From the NCBI GenBank assembly GCA_030533445.1, contig CM060078.1:24047091-24111090 (forward strand): a stretch of 64,000 nucleotides of DNA, written 5' to 3'. The DNA is from Cyprinodon diabolis. Taxonomy: Eukaryota; Chordata; Actinopteri; Cyprinodontiformes; Cyprinodontidae. The stretch's first letter is position 1. Every line of letters starts with the position of its first letter. Below are positions 52,952 to 64,000 of the stretch, in pieces. The translations under genes and the position numbers were made by a program. The notes beneath the pieces are model-generated. The model was not told the origin of the DNA. It saw only the letters and a list, made by a program, of their open reading frames with translations, and made no database searches.

Positions 52952-55900
52952 ATAATGAAGAATCTGCTTTTCCATCTTTAAGCCAAACATTTTCACTACT
53001 TTTGTCTTTACAGAAACGTCATCTATAATATCACAAACTTTCTATTAAATTGCGGCAATTTAGATCTTGTCCTGTCGTTCCCTCAAATATCAAGTTTCGC
53101 AACATGACATTTCTTCACCCTGATTTCACCCCTGTCTGACTTCTTGTTTGTTTTCCAGCCATTCTCCCCCTCCTGCTCTGCCTCCTGTTAGGATAAGGTA
53201 GTGACCTTGATCACAAAGAACCTCAAGCTCTATTTTATCAAAGCCTGACACACTTCCACTGGGACCCATTGTACAGACGGGGTCAGCTGCACAAAAAAGA
53301 ACAGAAGGCAGATAGGCAAGAGAAAGAAGAGAAGGAGGCATGAAGAAAGAAACTTTTACACGAGCCAAATCCAGATTCAGCAGGTGGGGTTATAGAATCT
53401 GTCCTATTAGAGAAGTTCATTTTATGTGCATATGCCCACAGAAAACTGCATGTGTGTGCGTGTGCATTTGGTGAAAGATGAGTATATCATATTACCCCCA
53501 GGGCAAATGACCAAGTGCTGAGTTGCATTGAGTTTAAGGGCTGACAGTCTATAGCAGTGGCTGAGTATAGAGTTTTATTGTGTTGGGACAGATCCACAGT
53601 CACCGGGGAGCAGAGAGGCTTCAATGGGAAGCTCCTGTATATCATTCCTAGATCTGACCACCAACAAAACAAACGAGCCACCAGGGAGAGCAACGCATGT
53701 CTGCAAGCATGCAACAGTGGTGAGTTAAGTCACCCTGGGACTAAAGGGGAGCACACAAGGGAATGCCAGTGATTTGACCACGACTGCTTGAGTTTGTCAA
53801 AAAAACAGCAGTTCATAAAAACCTTTTGATGGCCATTTTAAAGCACTTCGTCTCATAAATCTAACAGTAGCTGCAAAGCTTTTGGTTTGTTGAGGAAAAA
53901 GTCGTTTAACACATACCTCCAAAATACACATTACAATGCATATTACATGAAACAGCATTGCATTAATATTTATCCCTCTTAAATCTATAAATTCAGTAAA
54001 CCTGCATTCATGTCAAGTGTTAAATATTTGTTAAAGATTACAGAATATTATCTCTGCTTATTTCCCTGATTTTTCTCATTTCTACTATAAAACACAGTGG
54101 TATCTGAGAGAACAAATTAAATCTGCAAAAGACTTCAAACTGGGCAGAAATTAATTTTCCAGTATGATAACAAAGCTGTAGCTAGAACTGTAAATAAAAC
54201 AATTTCAATCCAAGCATATTAATGTTGTAACGGCCCAATTAAAATCCTAAATATGACTGAGAAAGTGTGGCAAAATATGAAGCACAGCCTTTAACAAATG
54301 CTCTTTATCAGATGCATCATTAAGCTGATGATTTGGGAAAGATCTTAATAAATCCAAACCCAGTAAGGACATTATAAAAAGACCTGCAGCAATAACTGCA
54401 GTGAGTCGGTTCTTAAATAAAGTGATCCGATGGACCAAAATAAATTCAATGCCACACTATTCAGATACTGACGTGTAAAATAAAGGAAAATCATGTGGCT
54501 TTTATCTTTAACTTTTCCCATCAACATGTCTGTAAGGATGTCTATCACATAAATGTTTAACACAATAAATAAATGTCAGCATAAGGTCATAAAATGTTGA
54601 AAAGCTTGCAGGGTTTAAATACATTGCAGGTAATGCTACTATTGCCCTGATGTGAGGTGAGCATGGAATAATATGCTTTAATCGTGGGCTCATCATCGGA
54701 ATCATCAATTATTATTACAGAACGTCTTAATTTCTCATCAGTCAAAAATCATTAAGGCAGCTCAGTGGTTCCATCCAATATTATCTGATTCCTTTTCAAC
54801 AATAATAAAGTGGATTAGCTGCTCTATGCTAAATGGATTACAATGCTAATCTGCACTATCACATTAACAAAAGCTAACAGATAATCACTCCCAGGCAGAC
54901 TTTCTTTTGCCTCAGGGTGGAGTAAGCAACATATATATACTCAGGCATTGGATGTACAGCTTGTCTGTCTGCTGAAAGTAACTGACTACTTAGAGCTTGC
55001 AGGGGCTTTAAAACAGTGACAATATTTTAATTTTTTTATTTAAAAAAGTCTGTAAAAATGAATCACTAAAATAAATACATGATAACTGCTTTCACAAAGT
55101 AATGCTTCCCACAGGGACTAATTTGGACATGAAGTGCATCCCCTAGTGGTGTAGAGCAGTCCCTACAAGTAAAGTTAACAAATGAACAGAAGAGTGGGCT
55201 CTGCAGTAATAATCCATAAAAGAAGAAAGTTTTTGATTGCAGGTTTTCCAACCTGTTATTTTCCATGGATTCCATAGTCTTATTCATTTATTTAAATGTT
55301 TTAATGTAGTATAGATTTGAAAATAATACAACTCCAAGTTTGAAAAAAAAAACATAATTCTTAATATTTTTAGCAGTGAAACAGAAATAAATAAATGCAA
55401 ATGAAATGTATATCCTGCTTTCTTAAAAATACAAGCATTTTAAAGAGTCAAACTCTTCCCTTAATAGGACAAATGGCAAGCAGAAGGTGTGATGTAAACA
55501 GGGAATCCATTCTGGTGTGGAAACCATAGGGTTATCCCCATTTAAATTTCTACTGTTGGTGTATAGCATTTCCTTTCACTCTGCATGTAATCCATTTGGC
55601 AGGAGGAAAACATATTGCCTAGATTTGTGCCATTTGAATGGTTTCAAAAATGTGCCAAAATGCTAGGGGTAGATAGGAGCACAGTCTGCTGACAGAGATG
55701 CTGTCCTATTGGAACCATTTCTCCTGAAAATTGCTCTTTAAAATATGACCTATTGTTAAACATTTGAAATAAAAAAATTATACATTTAAGATTGAAACTT
55801 TGAAACTGAGTGAAATCCTATTTTCCCATATTCTATAGAATATTCAGAAAGAATTTTGGAAAAAGTTTAGATTTCCTTGTATTATTGTTATATTAAATGC

Positions 55901-57229
55901 AATTTCCTGCTAAATTTTCTAAAGAAAGGGTATATGTTATGGTTATTTGACTTAAATCAAAGATCATAATGGGTGTTTAATAAAAAACTGTACTTTTAAT
56001 AATTCCAACTTATTGAGTTGGACCCACATGCTGAGCTATAAATTAATTATTTATCAAATCAGCACAAGCTTAAAGGAGGGAGGTTCTGCAGATATAAGAA
56101 ATATAAAAAATAGTTACGTCTAGCAATTACCAGAACCATCACCAGCTAGAAGACTGAGTTACAGGAGATTCCTCACCAAAGGCTGCAGACAAGTGTGAAT
56201 GTTTCCGCAATAACATTGAGATTTACGGGTATGGATGGTCGCTGGTATTAAGAAAAGCAGAAATGTCCATTTTCCAACTTTTCAGCACCGAGTATTAACA
56301 TAATTTGTATAAACTTAAAGCAGTTTTGTTTTCATACTTAGAATCCTGTGTAAAAAAAATGCTAAATATATCTGACAAGACTCAAGAAGTCATGCTAAAA
56401 GAAATACTAAATTCCTGTCTGTATCAAAACATTTGGCCACAGCTGTGAATAAAATTGTAATTATACTCCTGAGGGGGCCGTAGAGACCCATCAAGTAATG
56501 CTAGCGATCGAAAGAGAAAACTAAAACGCTCCCTTTCATTGTAGCATGAGAGATATATAGCTTGTGACAGCCAAAACAACTTTAGAAGAATAAATGTTCA
56601 AAGTCGTAAACACAGAGTAATTAAGAAAATGTTGGAGCCTCTGATTGAGGCTGGTGATAGACGGAGCAGAACTCTGCCCTTGACTGCCATGTCATGGATT
56701 TTGAAGCAGTAAAAGGAAGACAGTCACACAGAGCTGCAGTCTGTCGAGCATTGCTCACATACTAACACACATCATGACCAAAATATGGGTAAAGGAAGCC
56801 AGAATAAGCTGCTGACTAAAGTATCACTGGTTTGACAAACATGGACAGGAGAGTGGGCTAGAGCAGAATGTCATCCAAAGTCATGGGGCATGCTGGGAAA
56901 CTGGAATTTCACAATATTTATGTGAGAAACATCATTAATCCTCTGAAACAAAATCATGGGTAAAATTCAAGTTTAAAGACATTTCTATAGCTAAGAGGAA
57001 TCAAGATTTTTTTCTAAAAGTAGTCATCTGTATCATAATTTACTATTACAGAATGTATTACAGAATACATTATCATAGTATGATCAAAAAGCTTTGAAAG
57101 AGGTATAAACCACCATTATTACCTTAATTGCAACCAATTACCTTTAGGAGTCACAGAGAGTATCTTTCTACGACTATCCTAATATAATCTTTTTGGCTTG
57201 CATTCAGAAGCCCTCACCCTGAACACATA

Positions 57230-57345
57230 TTGCTACCCTTTAAACATGGTGGTGGGAGTATTATGGTGTGGGAACGCCTTACTTCTGCAGGGCTTAGGGA
57301 ACGGTTAGGTCATAGAATGTGGATGACAGGTAAAGAAAGTCTGTT
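57230..57345 (+). pseudogene. Tc1/mariner-like transposase remnant
   Basis: The plus strand reads FKHGGGSIMVW near 57241-57275, the glycine-rich block just after the second catalytic Asp region of Tc1 transposases. 'SAGLRERLG' and a trace of the next block follow. The neighbouring parts of the gene and the terminal repeats are not recognisable. Confidence 0.5.
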
Positions 57346-58983
57346 TGAGGGTAGAAAGGGCTATCAACTCTGGAGTTGAATCCATGCTGTTCTTCACAGA
57401 TTTTTACCCATCAGAAAAGGTAGAATTTCCTTCCACTTCAGAATCAAACAATATTTTATGCTGTAACTGCTGTAAACATGTACAAGTTCAAGGGTTGTAA
57501 AAAAAAAAATTAGACCTACACTGTACATCAATGTTTCTTGTGCTTTTGTTTTTAAGGTCACAAGTCTCAACGCATTCAATATATCAAACTTTTCAGTACA
57601 CTGTAGCCACATGCCAAAAGACTATGTAACCCAACCTGTCACACATGGGCAGGTTTCCATCCTCTTTCAACAGACAAAGCAAAACACCAGCGAGTCAATC
57701 ATGCAGGGCAAGACATGCATTAAAAGCTTGGAGAGAGACACAGCCAGATTTGCAGAGACAATGGAGAAGAACATTTACTGTAAGAAAGAGGGTAGAAAAG
57801 AAACAAAATGTCAGGAAATATTGCCAATATGTCTTTTCACGCATTGTCTTTCCAGAGACAGCATTATGATGGTGCCTGTCTGTTTTCCCAAATCTGTTCA
57901 GCTCGCTGAAACATATGGTATGGTGAAGGGAAGGGGTGTACAAAGCTGACTGGCTTCATCTGCTAATGCCAATCAATGACAGCACAAATTCTTCTCCTTT
58001 ATTAGCACCTTGTCTCCATACAAGATGTACTGATGCACTATGTGCATGTCCACACACACATGCATTTGTGTGTGTGGAGGAAGGGGGGGTTACAGATGGT
58101 TTGACATTAATCTGTGGGTATTAATGAGGACATTGCACAGTAACGCTGGGTGCTATGCTAGTGTAACACTGCTCATGTAACCGATCACATTTCATTCTCT
58201 ATTCACTGCCAAGAGTATAATTGATAATCTCAAGTTTTTACTCAGAAAAATATGAAGAAAGCACCAAATGTGTTCACTTTCTGAAACAAGCACTCAGTGT
58301 GACACATGGATGAGTAATTTCAGGGTTATGTCTCCACCTACATTGTCTCTCGGCATAATATTTCACATTTAATGAGTAGCCTTTATCCTGGAGCTATCCA
58401 AAAAGGCCCAACACTGAGTCGGTGCTTCACTGCTTTCCATTTTAGGAGTTAAATATTCATTCAGCTCATTAAATGTACTTTTAAGATCACCCTTCTTTCC
58501 TTCCTCCTTTCCTTTTGACTCAACCCCAAGCCTATCTCTCTCTGTAGGAGGGTGAGTGAGCAAAGAAAAATAAAATAGAACACCCCACAGAGTGAAACCG
58601 AACTCATTCTATGCCTTAATTCTCAATCCTTTGTTTTATGTTTGCAATTAGGCATATCTGCTACATAGCAGGATTTTAATTAACGCCTTTCTCCTGATGC
58701 GTGCACTATGAGGGAAGGTGCTTTGTTGGTGCAAATCAAGAAAATGTCATTGTTAGCAGGGAACCACAGAGATTCATACTGTCACTTCCTCTAAGCTCTG
58801 TAGGAATACTACGTCCTCAATGTCCTGCCTGTTGAGTTTCACTAAAGAAACTTTGTTTTTTTTAAGCAAAATGCAGGATAGAAATAAAAATAAACAAAAC
58901 ATTGAAATTAAATTACATTTCCGTTAATAATGTTTATATATCTGCTATTTATGCATGACGTGGGTCTATTGGCTTAATCAGGT

Positions 58984-59490
58984 CTTGATCTACAGCTCTC
59001 ACTGGAGCGGTTCGCAGCCGACTGTAAAGCAGCCGGGATGAGGATCAGTACCTCCAAATCCGAGACCATGGTCTTGAGCAGGCATTCCCAAAGTCGGTCC
59101 TCGAGGGCCGCTGTCCTGCTCCAACACAGCTGATTTTAATTAAAAGCTGATTAACAGGCTGTTGTTCGACTTCAATCATCATAATCAGCTGTGCTAAAGC
59201 AGGGAAACCTCTAAAACCTGCAGGACAGCGGCCCTCGAGGACCAACTTTGGGGATGCCTGGTCTTGAGCATGAAAAGGGTAGAGTGCCTTTTGGAGTTGG
59301 AGAGGATGTAATACCCATAGTGGAGGAGTTTAAGTATTTTTAGGTCTTGTTCACAATTGGGAAGATGGAGCTGGAGATCGACGGGCGGATTGGTGGGAAC
59401 ACCCAAATATATATTTGGGCCTCCCTGCTGAAGCTACATCCACAACGCAACTCAGAATAAGCATAAGAACATTGATGGATGTGTATGTAC

Positions 59491-59493
<3 letters not shown>
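58984..59493 (+). pseudogene. Rex3/RTE-like LINE fragment, internally deleted and interrupted
   Basis: The reading starts LDLQLSLERFAADC, then KAAGMRISTSKSETMVLS, is broken by a 182-bp insertion, and resumes MKRVEC. With a frame change, VEEFKYF*VLFTIGKMELE and IDGRIG follow, the reverse-transcriptase thumb region of a common fish LINE. The sequence then jumps to a C-terminal WASLLKLHPQR, so several hundred bases between are deleted. It ends with a GATGGATG-type tail, as in Rex3. Several stops are present, so it is dead. Family assignment is inferred from the tail and motifs. Confidence 0.75.
59079..59260. mobile_element. hAT MITE nested in the LINE (182 bp)
   Basis: Terminal inverted repeats of 41 bp begin CAGGCATTCCCAAAGTCGG on the left and CAGGCATCCCCAAAGTTGG on the right (read inverted), with only two mismatches over 41 bp. 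The 8-bp duplication GTCTTGAG is at 59071-59078 and 59261-59268. Removing the element and one duplication restores the LINE reading across the junction. No coding capacity. Confidence 0.92.

Positions 59494-59535
<42 letters not shown>
59492..59535. repeat. (TA)n array after the Rex3-like LINE
   Basis: TA repeat of about 44 bp directly downstream of the LINE tail. Confidence 0.95.
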
Positions 59536-59537
<2 letters not shown>

Positions 59538-59638
59538 CAGCAAATGTCAAAATGATGGTATTCAAACCTCCAGCCTGCATCAAGGCCTCCATATATTTAC
59601 CCCTTCTCCACCACCAAGTTCGGTTGCTTCTTTTTACC

Positions 59639-59664
59639 AAACCAGATGAAAGTGCGCATTCAGC
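59639..59664. repeat. 26-bp inverted repeat, left arm
   Basis: The arm AAACCAGATGAAAGTGCGCA plus six bases is matched perfectly in inverse at 59789-59814, with a 124-bp spacer. Confidence 0.9.
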
Positions 59665-59788
59665 GTCTGCTCTTGATAATGCAAGCGTAGAAGAAGAAAT
59701 GTGTTGTTTACCTGTGCAAAGAAAGAAACAACGAAAGAAAAATGTCTGAGGACTTCAGTGTTGAGGAAGAGCATGAGTTCTTTACCGA

Positions 59789-59814
59789 GCTGAATGCGCA
59801 CTTTCATCTGGTTT
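59789..59814. repeat. 26-bp inverted repeat, right arm
   Basis: Perfect inverse copy of 59639-59664. Confidence 0.9.
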
Positions 59815-60881
59815 TGTCTGCCGCGGTTTCCGTAGGCTCGTGAACTCGCAGACGCGCACTTTTAGGAAATCCTATACACTACTGTTTATGCTCTAAAAAC
59901 ATTCTAAATGACTTCGTTTCGAGTAAATTATGGACGCTACCCACTCACGACACTTGGAATACATTAGACGAGCAGTATGGAGGAATATTGACACGTTTTT
60001 TGTGGACTTTTATGGACCTTTCTGTCTCGGGCACCATAGACCTCCATTATTTGAATATCAGCAGACAGCAAGAAGCCTCCCAGATCTCCAGATGCATTTG
60101 AGATAACAAAAAAAGTACTACAGAGTGTTGTTCAGCATGGGGGTGAGTAGAAAAGGAAGGCTAATCATGTTTAGGGTGTACTATTCCTTTAAAGTACTCC
60201 TTAAAGCTTGACAGCTTTTAAAAAAGATTCAAAAGTCAGAATAAGTAAATATCCAAGTCATGATATGCTATAAACACGTCCAACAATTGAATCAAAAACT
60301 AAGCACTAATTCAGGGTGTCCACTCTTATGCAGCCATCTTTTTTTAGTTTTCCATATTTCCTTAAAATATTTGCTTAAAACTTTTGGACTGGCTGTTTCT
60401 GACATTTAAGTCAGACATTTAAGTCAGACAATAATTTAATAAGGCTTCTACACTTTTGAGGGCCACTGTAAATGTACTAATTCTGTAAGAATTTAATACA
60501 GGTACGACTCATGTGATCTGACATTATGTTAAACAACAGCGGGATTGGACTCCTGGCTCAAAGATTGACCATTGTGGTATTAAAGGTGTGCTGCATGGTA
60601 GCCTGCAGCTACAGACAACCTACTAATCAAATCTTATCCCCTGCTGAGAGATAGCAGAAAAAAAGATCGAGGAAAGGAGAAGAGAAGGACAAGAATTTTA
60701 TTGTGAGAGATGATGGTGTTGATCGTGAAAGGGGACAAGTGTCTGGAGGCATCTTGGCTCATTCCTCCCTCCGTTCTGCTTTCTTTCTTCAATCTCCCCT
60801 ATGGCTCAAAAGGATGAGTGACAGGTCTCCTTGCTATCATTGCTGTTGCTTCTGATCTGCCTTAAAGCAGTGTGACCAAGT

Positions 60882-60892
60882 GGGGGGGGGGG
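60882..60892 (+). repeat. poly-G run
   Basis: Eleven G in a row. Confidence 0.9.
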
Positions 60893-62849
60893 CACACAGC
60901 CTAACTTTTGTTATTCATTTCAGCCCCCTTGCTCGTTTTCCCTGTTGCACCAACTTCAGATGTTTCAGTTTGTCTGAAATAGCTGTAGGCTTAAAGCCAG
61001 TTCAATCTGCAGAACACTTCTGACCTTTGGACTGCAAGCTGTCAGCTCTGTCGCCATCACTGACTTTTCAATGTTTCGCTATGAGAGCTACCTTTCTTTA
61101 TTTTGTTATATCCCCAAGATGTCTTCCCTTTTCCCATCTTAAATACATATTTTTTCTATCAATCTCTTAAGTGTGCACACATATTCATATCTAAATTCTT
61201 TCTAAATCTCTTCTGACATTTTTTGAAATGATTTCTGAAAGACCTGTTGGTACTATATGTGGTATAAACCAAATTCTCTATGCCGTTGTCAGAAGGTACT
61301 CCGTCTTCTGTTTTATTCCCCTTCCATTCACCTTTTTATTTCTCAAAGTGCTGCTTTATATTTCAGTCCATTGATTTTTCAGTTTTTGTAATCCTCCCTT
61401 GTCACATGCAGTACTCCGATATTTTCTTTCTGTACCATCTCATTAGAGCCACAAGACAGCATCCAAGGCGACGAATAAAGAGCTCCTGACAGAGCCTTGT
61501 TATTTTTGACAAACATCTTACCTAACGGAGAAAAAAAAAGAATTCACACATTTCTCCAGCAGATTATTTTTATAACTTTACTTTGCCATCCCTATATTTT
61601 TTCAGTGATAAAAGTTTCTGTTTTACCCACATAGGAAGCAGCAGCATAATTTGATGGAATACCACCACCTGTGTCAGTGCAGTAACCTGGTCACAGAGCT
61701 ACATGGTGGAGGGTACCCCATTATATTTAGTGACCAGTGGTGTTATGCACCACAATCTGATGGAATCAACATGCCCACAAGTGCAGGGAGGGCACGAAAT
61801 AAGGCAATCATATCAAGCTTTTCAAGGTACACAGCAAGAAGCTGATTTTAAGCAATTGAGCAAGTACATCAAGCAGATCAGTGGGGTTTCAGTAGGTACA
61901 AGAGGCAAGAATGCACACACCTTAGATATCAATATATTACAATCCTGACTCAGCACATCAGAAATTTTTGACAGAAACATTTTTTAAATATTGTGTATTT
62001 GGAAAATCATAACATTTTAAAGAAAAAAAACCAAAAAAAAACAAAGACTAACGCTAAATAAATACCACTAAACAGCGATTTTCAGTTAGAGTTTAACATG
62101 CTACAGCCAAAGGACGGTGAGCTTTCATAATAAGGACAAAGAGTGTTCAAACAGTGGATTATATACCTGAGACAATATTTTTTAATGCTTGTCTTACAAA
62201 ATTAAATCTAAAGCTTAATTAGTGTCTTTACTTCACACTAAAGGCCAAATCAAATCAGGTTTATTTCTAAATGGCCAAGAAAATTTTTTTTTTCTCTAAA
62301 GGCTCGTTGAGTTACCGGTAGAGAAAGAAAAACATGGAGCATGAATTTTTCTCTCCACCCTGGGTCGGGCAGTGACTCCATCATTGTATATGGAAATAAA
62401 ACACCCACTTTAACCTGAGAAACGTGATTTGAGCAAGTATAGCTTGAAGATGGGATGAAACATTAATTCAAATTGCTTTCTTGTCATTAATTATCATCTA
62501 TGCCAGAGCATTGAGATATTCAGATACGGTTTTAAAAATAAAACTTTTTTTTATTACATCTGGGTCTGTTTTTTTTCCTATACCAAAGCCGGTATTGTGT
62601 CATCACTCTGGGAGATTAGCTACCTAATATGGCTGATATGCAAACCAATAGCAAAGAAAAGACCTATTAATCTTTACAAATTGAACTTATTTAAATGGAA
62701 GATGAACAGGTCCTGCAAATGCTTCTCCATATGTTCCGGCCTGATGTTTCGTTGGGTGAACATTTTTAGGGTTTTTTAAGGCTTTTTTCTGAGCACGCTA
62801 ACAAAATCAACAGTTAAATTAGATTATGTAAAAGGTACCGTTGAGAGTA

Positions 62850-62960
62850 TAGGGCTGCAACTAAAGATAGCTGTGGATATCCATTAATCTGTTGATAAGT
62901 TTTTGGACTAATAATCCGATAGCAAAATGTTCCTTAAAGAAGATGCTTTATGAAATTAAA
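62850..62960 (+). mobile_element. hAT-like element, left end only
   Basis: TAGGGCTGCAACTAAAGATA and the following 'ccattaatctgttgataag', 'ggactaataatccgat' resemble the left end of a widespread fish hAT family. No matching right end was found before 64000. Confidence 0.5.
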
Positions 62961-64000
62961 CCAGGTGAAAGTAAAACTTTTCCACTTGAGGAGTTCAGGA
63001 TAGAGCATATTGACAGTAGGAAAAGTTTTTTTCCATCTTAAATGCAAAATGTTTATGTATTTTGACAATTTTTATATAATTATTGCTCTCAGTGGGTTGT
63101 TCTGTCAGATAAAGGCATATTTTATAGTCTCAATACTCCATCTAATCACCATCTAAACTCCATCTGTTGACTAAAGTAACTACTAGAAATGTCCACCAAT
63201 GCATTTGAGCTGAGGGTGAGTGGCTGGGCATGAAAAGATCCCGCTGTAGAGCCTTCAACTCGTAAAACAAAATTATCTCACCATTTAGATATCAGTATTT
63301 GTAGGACCACCACTGACAAATCCTCCTCCTAAACTGATATAACATGGAATATTTTTAACATGATTTGTGTGATTATTAAATAAAATTACAATTCTTTCAC
63401 ATTTTTCCAAACAACATTTGAAATTCTCTAAATACTAAAGAATTATATGTTGATACAGCTGCTAAAACCTAGGCAGACTCACAATTTTTTCTATGAAGTA
63501 AATTTATCTAAATAAATTCTAAATCTTTGTTAAATATGTTTTTCGAGATAACTAGTGAAAACTTGCTCTTTTTCCTAAAATGTCAGAAAACTGCTTCCTA
63601 AATCCATGCCCAATTTCCTCGTCCAACTGGCAGGCAGGCTGTGGACGCAGAATGCAGAGAGCATATGTGCAGGAAGTCATATTTGGGAAGACTGTGTTGC
63701 ACAAGCACATAAGGTAAAAAATATTATGTCTAGTATCCATGCTGGTATCATTTATATGCATAAATGCATCAAAGGTTAATTTAAAAAGGTCCAAAAGACA
63801 TTAAAAACCATTTTTAGTCACTTCAGTCTTTCCTCTTTAAATGTCAATCACCAATTTACCTAAGCCTCTGATGTAATAAGTGTAGGATGTGTTCATTGAA
63901 AAATCCCTAGATCAATATTCCACAAACAGGGTATATAGCTCTCTAAGGGAAGCTTGGATGAATATAAGCTCTTCAGGTAGGAGTCTATTGAAAGACTTTG

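Larger units (their letters stand above)
59540..60196. mobile_element. unclassified DNA-transposon-like block
   Basis: This block is GC-richer than its surroundings, contains the 26-bp inverted repeat, and ends in 'gggtgtactattcctttaaa', a terminal motif seen at the ends of several fish DNA transposons. No left terminus and no transposase were recognised. It may be one end of a larger decayed element. Confidence 0.4.
50596..64000 (-). other. plxna1: plxna1 intron before exon A (partial)
   Basis: At least 13.4 kb of intron to the right edge. I searched the minus strand for the preceding Sema exon and did not find it. Recognised contents are a LINE-like 3' tail near 51.0 kb, a V-SINE at 52.6 kb, a Tc1 remnant at 57.2 kb, a Rex3-like LINE at 59.0 kb with a nested hAT MITE, a transposon-like block to 60.2 kb and a hAT relic end at 62.85 kb. 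The rest is AT-rich sequence without a gene. Confidence 0.8.

Noticed and set aside
60401..60426. Tandem copy of GACATTTAAGTCA
   Set aside because: Two 13-bp units only; a minor local duplication without further structure. A similar 16-bp doublet (TTGTAGGGAGCTGTCA) occurs at 26674-26706.
63552..63794. 80-residue minus-strand frame with a Cys-containing peptide (CILRPQPACQLDEEIG)
   Set aside because: I considered it as an upstream plexin exon. It does not match the Sema domain, and no flanking acceptor and donor frame it in the right phase.
1..64000. CRISPR arrays, bacterial operons or phage genes
   Set aside because: No regularly spaced direct repeats with unique spacers, no ribosome binding sites and no dense coding; splicing and repeats show a vertebrate nuclear genome.

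Overview
This window looks like teleost fish nuclear DNA. It is AT-rich and intron-dominated, with no operons, and carries fish-type repeats: Rex6-, Rex3- and L2-like LINEs, a V-SINE, hAT and Tc1 relics, and long (TA)n arrays. The one host gene I can support is on the minus strand. It is an internal part of a class A plexin, best matched to plexin-A1 (plxna1), a semaphorin co-receptor of the plasma membrane. Six consecutive exons are present, in transcription order 50595-50467, 36984-36884, 14687-14564, 10216-10063, 7805-7706 and 6501-6387. All have GT/AG splice sites and their phases join without a break. They encode the last part of the Sema domain, the first PSI domain, the Ig-like/IPT segment that follows it, and the second PSI domain. 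The exons before and after lie outside the window, so neither end of the gene is visible.

Layout from left to right: 1-6386 is intron with a G-rich tract. 6387-14687 holds four exons separated by introns of 1.2, 2.3 and 4.3 kb. 14688-36883 is a 22.2 kb intron with the main mobile-element cluster: a hAT relic at 16.3 kb, a nearly intact Rex6/R4-like LINE at 20.7-24.1 kb, a 1.2 kb hAT element with an I-type LINE fragment nested in it (24.2-25.4 kb), and two (TA)n arrays near 28 kb. After the exon at 36.9 kb comes a 13.5 kb intron with hAT, Tc1, LINE and tRNA-SINE relics between 39.6 and 43.2 kb. The exon at 50.5 kb is followed by at least 13.4 kb of intron carrying a V-SINE, a Tc1 remnant and a Rex3-like LINE split by a 182-bp hAT MITE.

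Apart from the plexin exons, the only protein-coding sequence is transposon-derived: the Rex6-like LINE (Myb-like region, reverse transcriptase, CCHC zinc knuckle, restriction-like endonuclease, one frameshift) and degenerate fragments. I found no host tRNA, rRNA, snRNA or CRISPR. Nothing here is convincingly a new biological system. The most informative structures are the layered insertions whose target-site duplications give the order of events, and a tRNA T-arm-like hairpin exactly at the 5' edge of the Rex6-like LINE. Family names rest on motif recognition, not on a database search.
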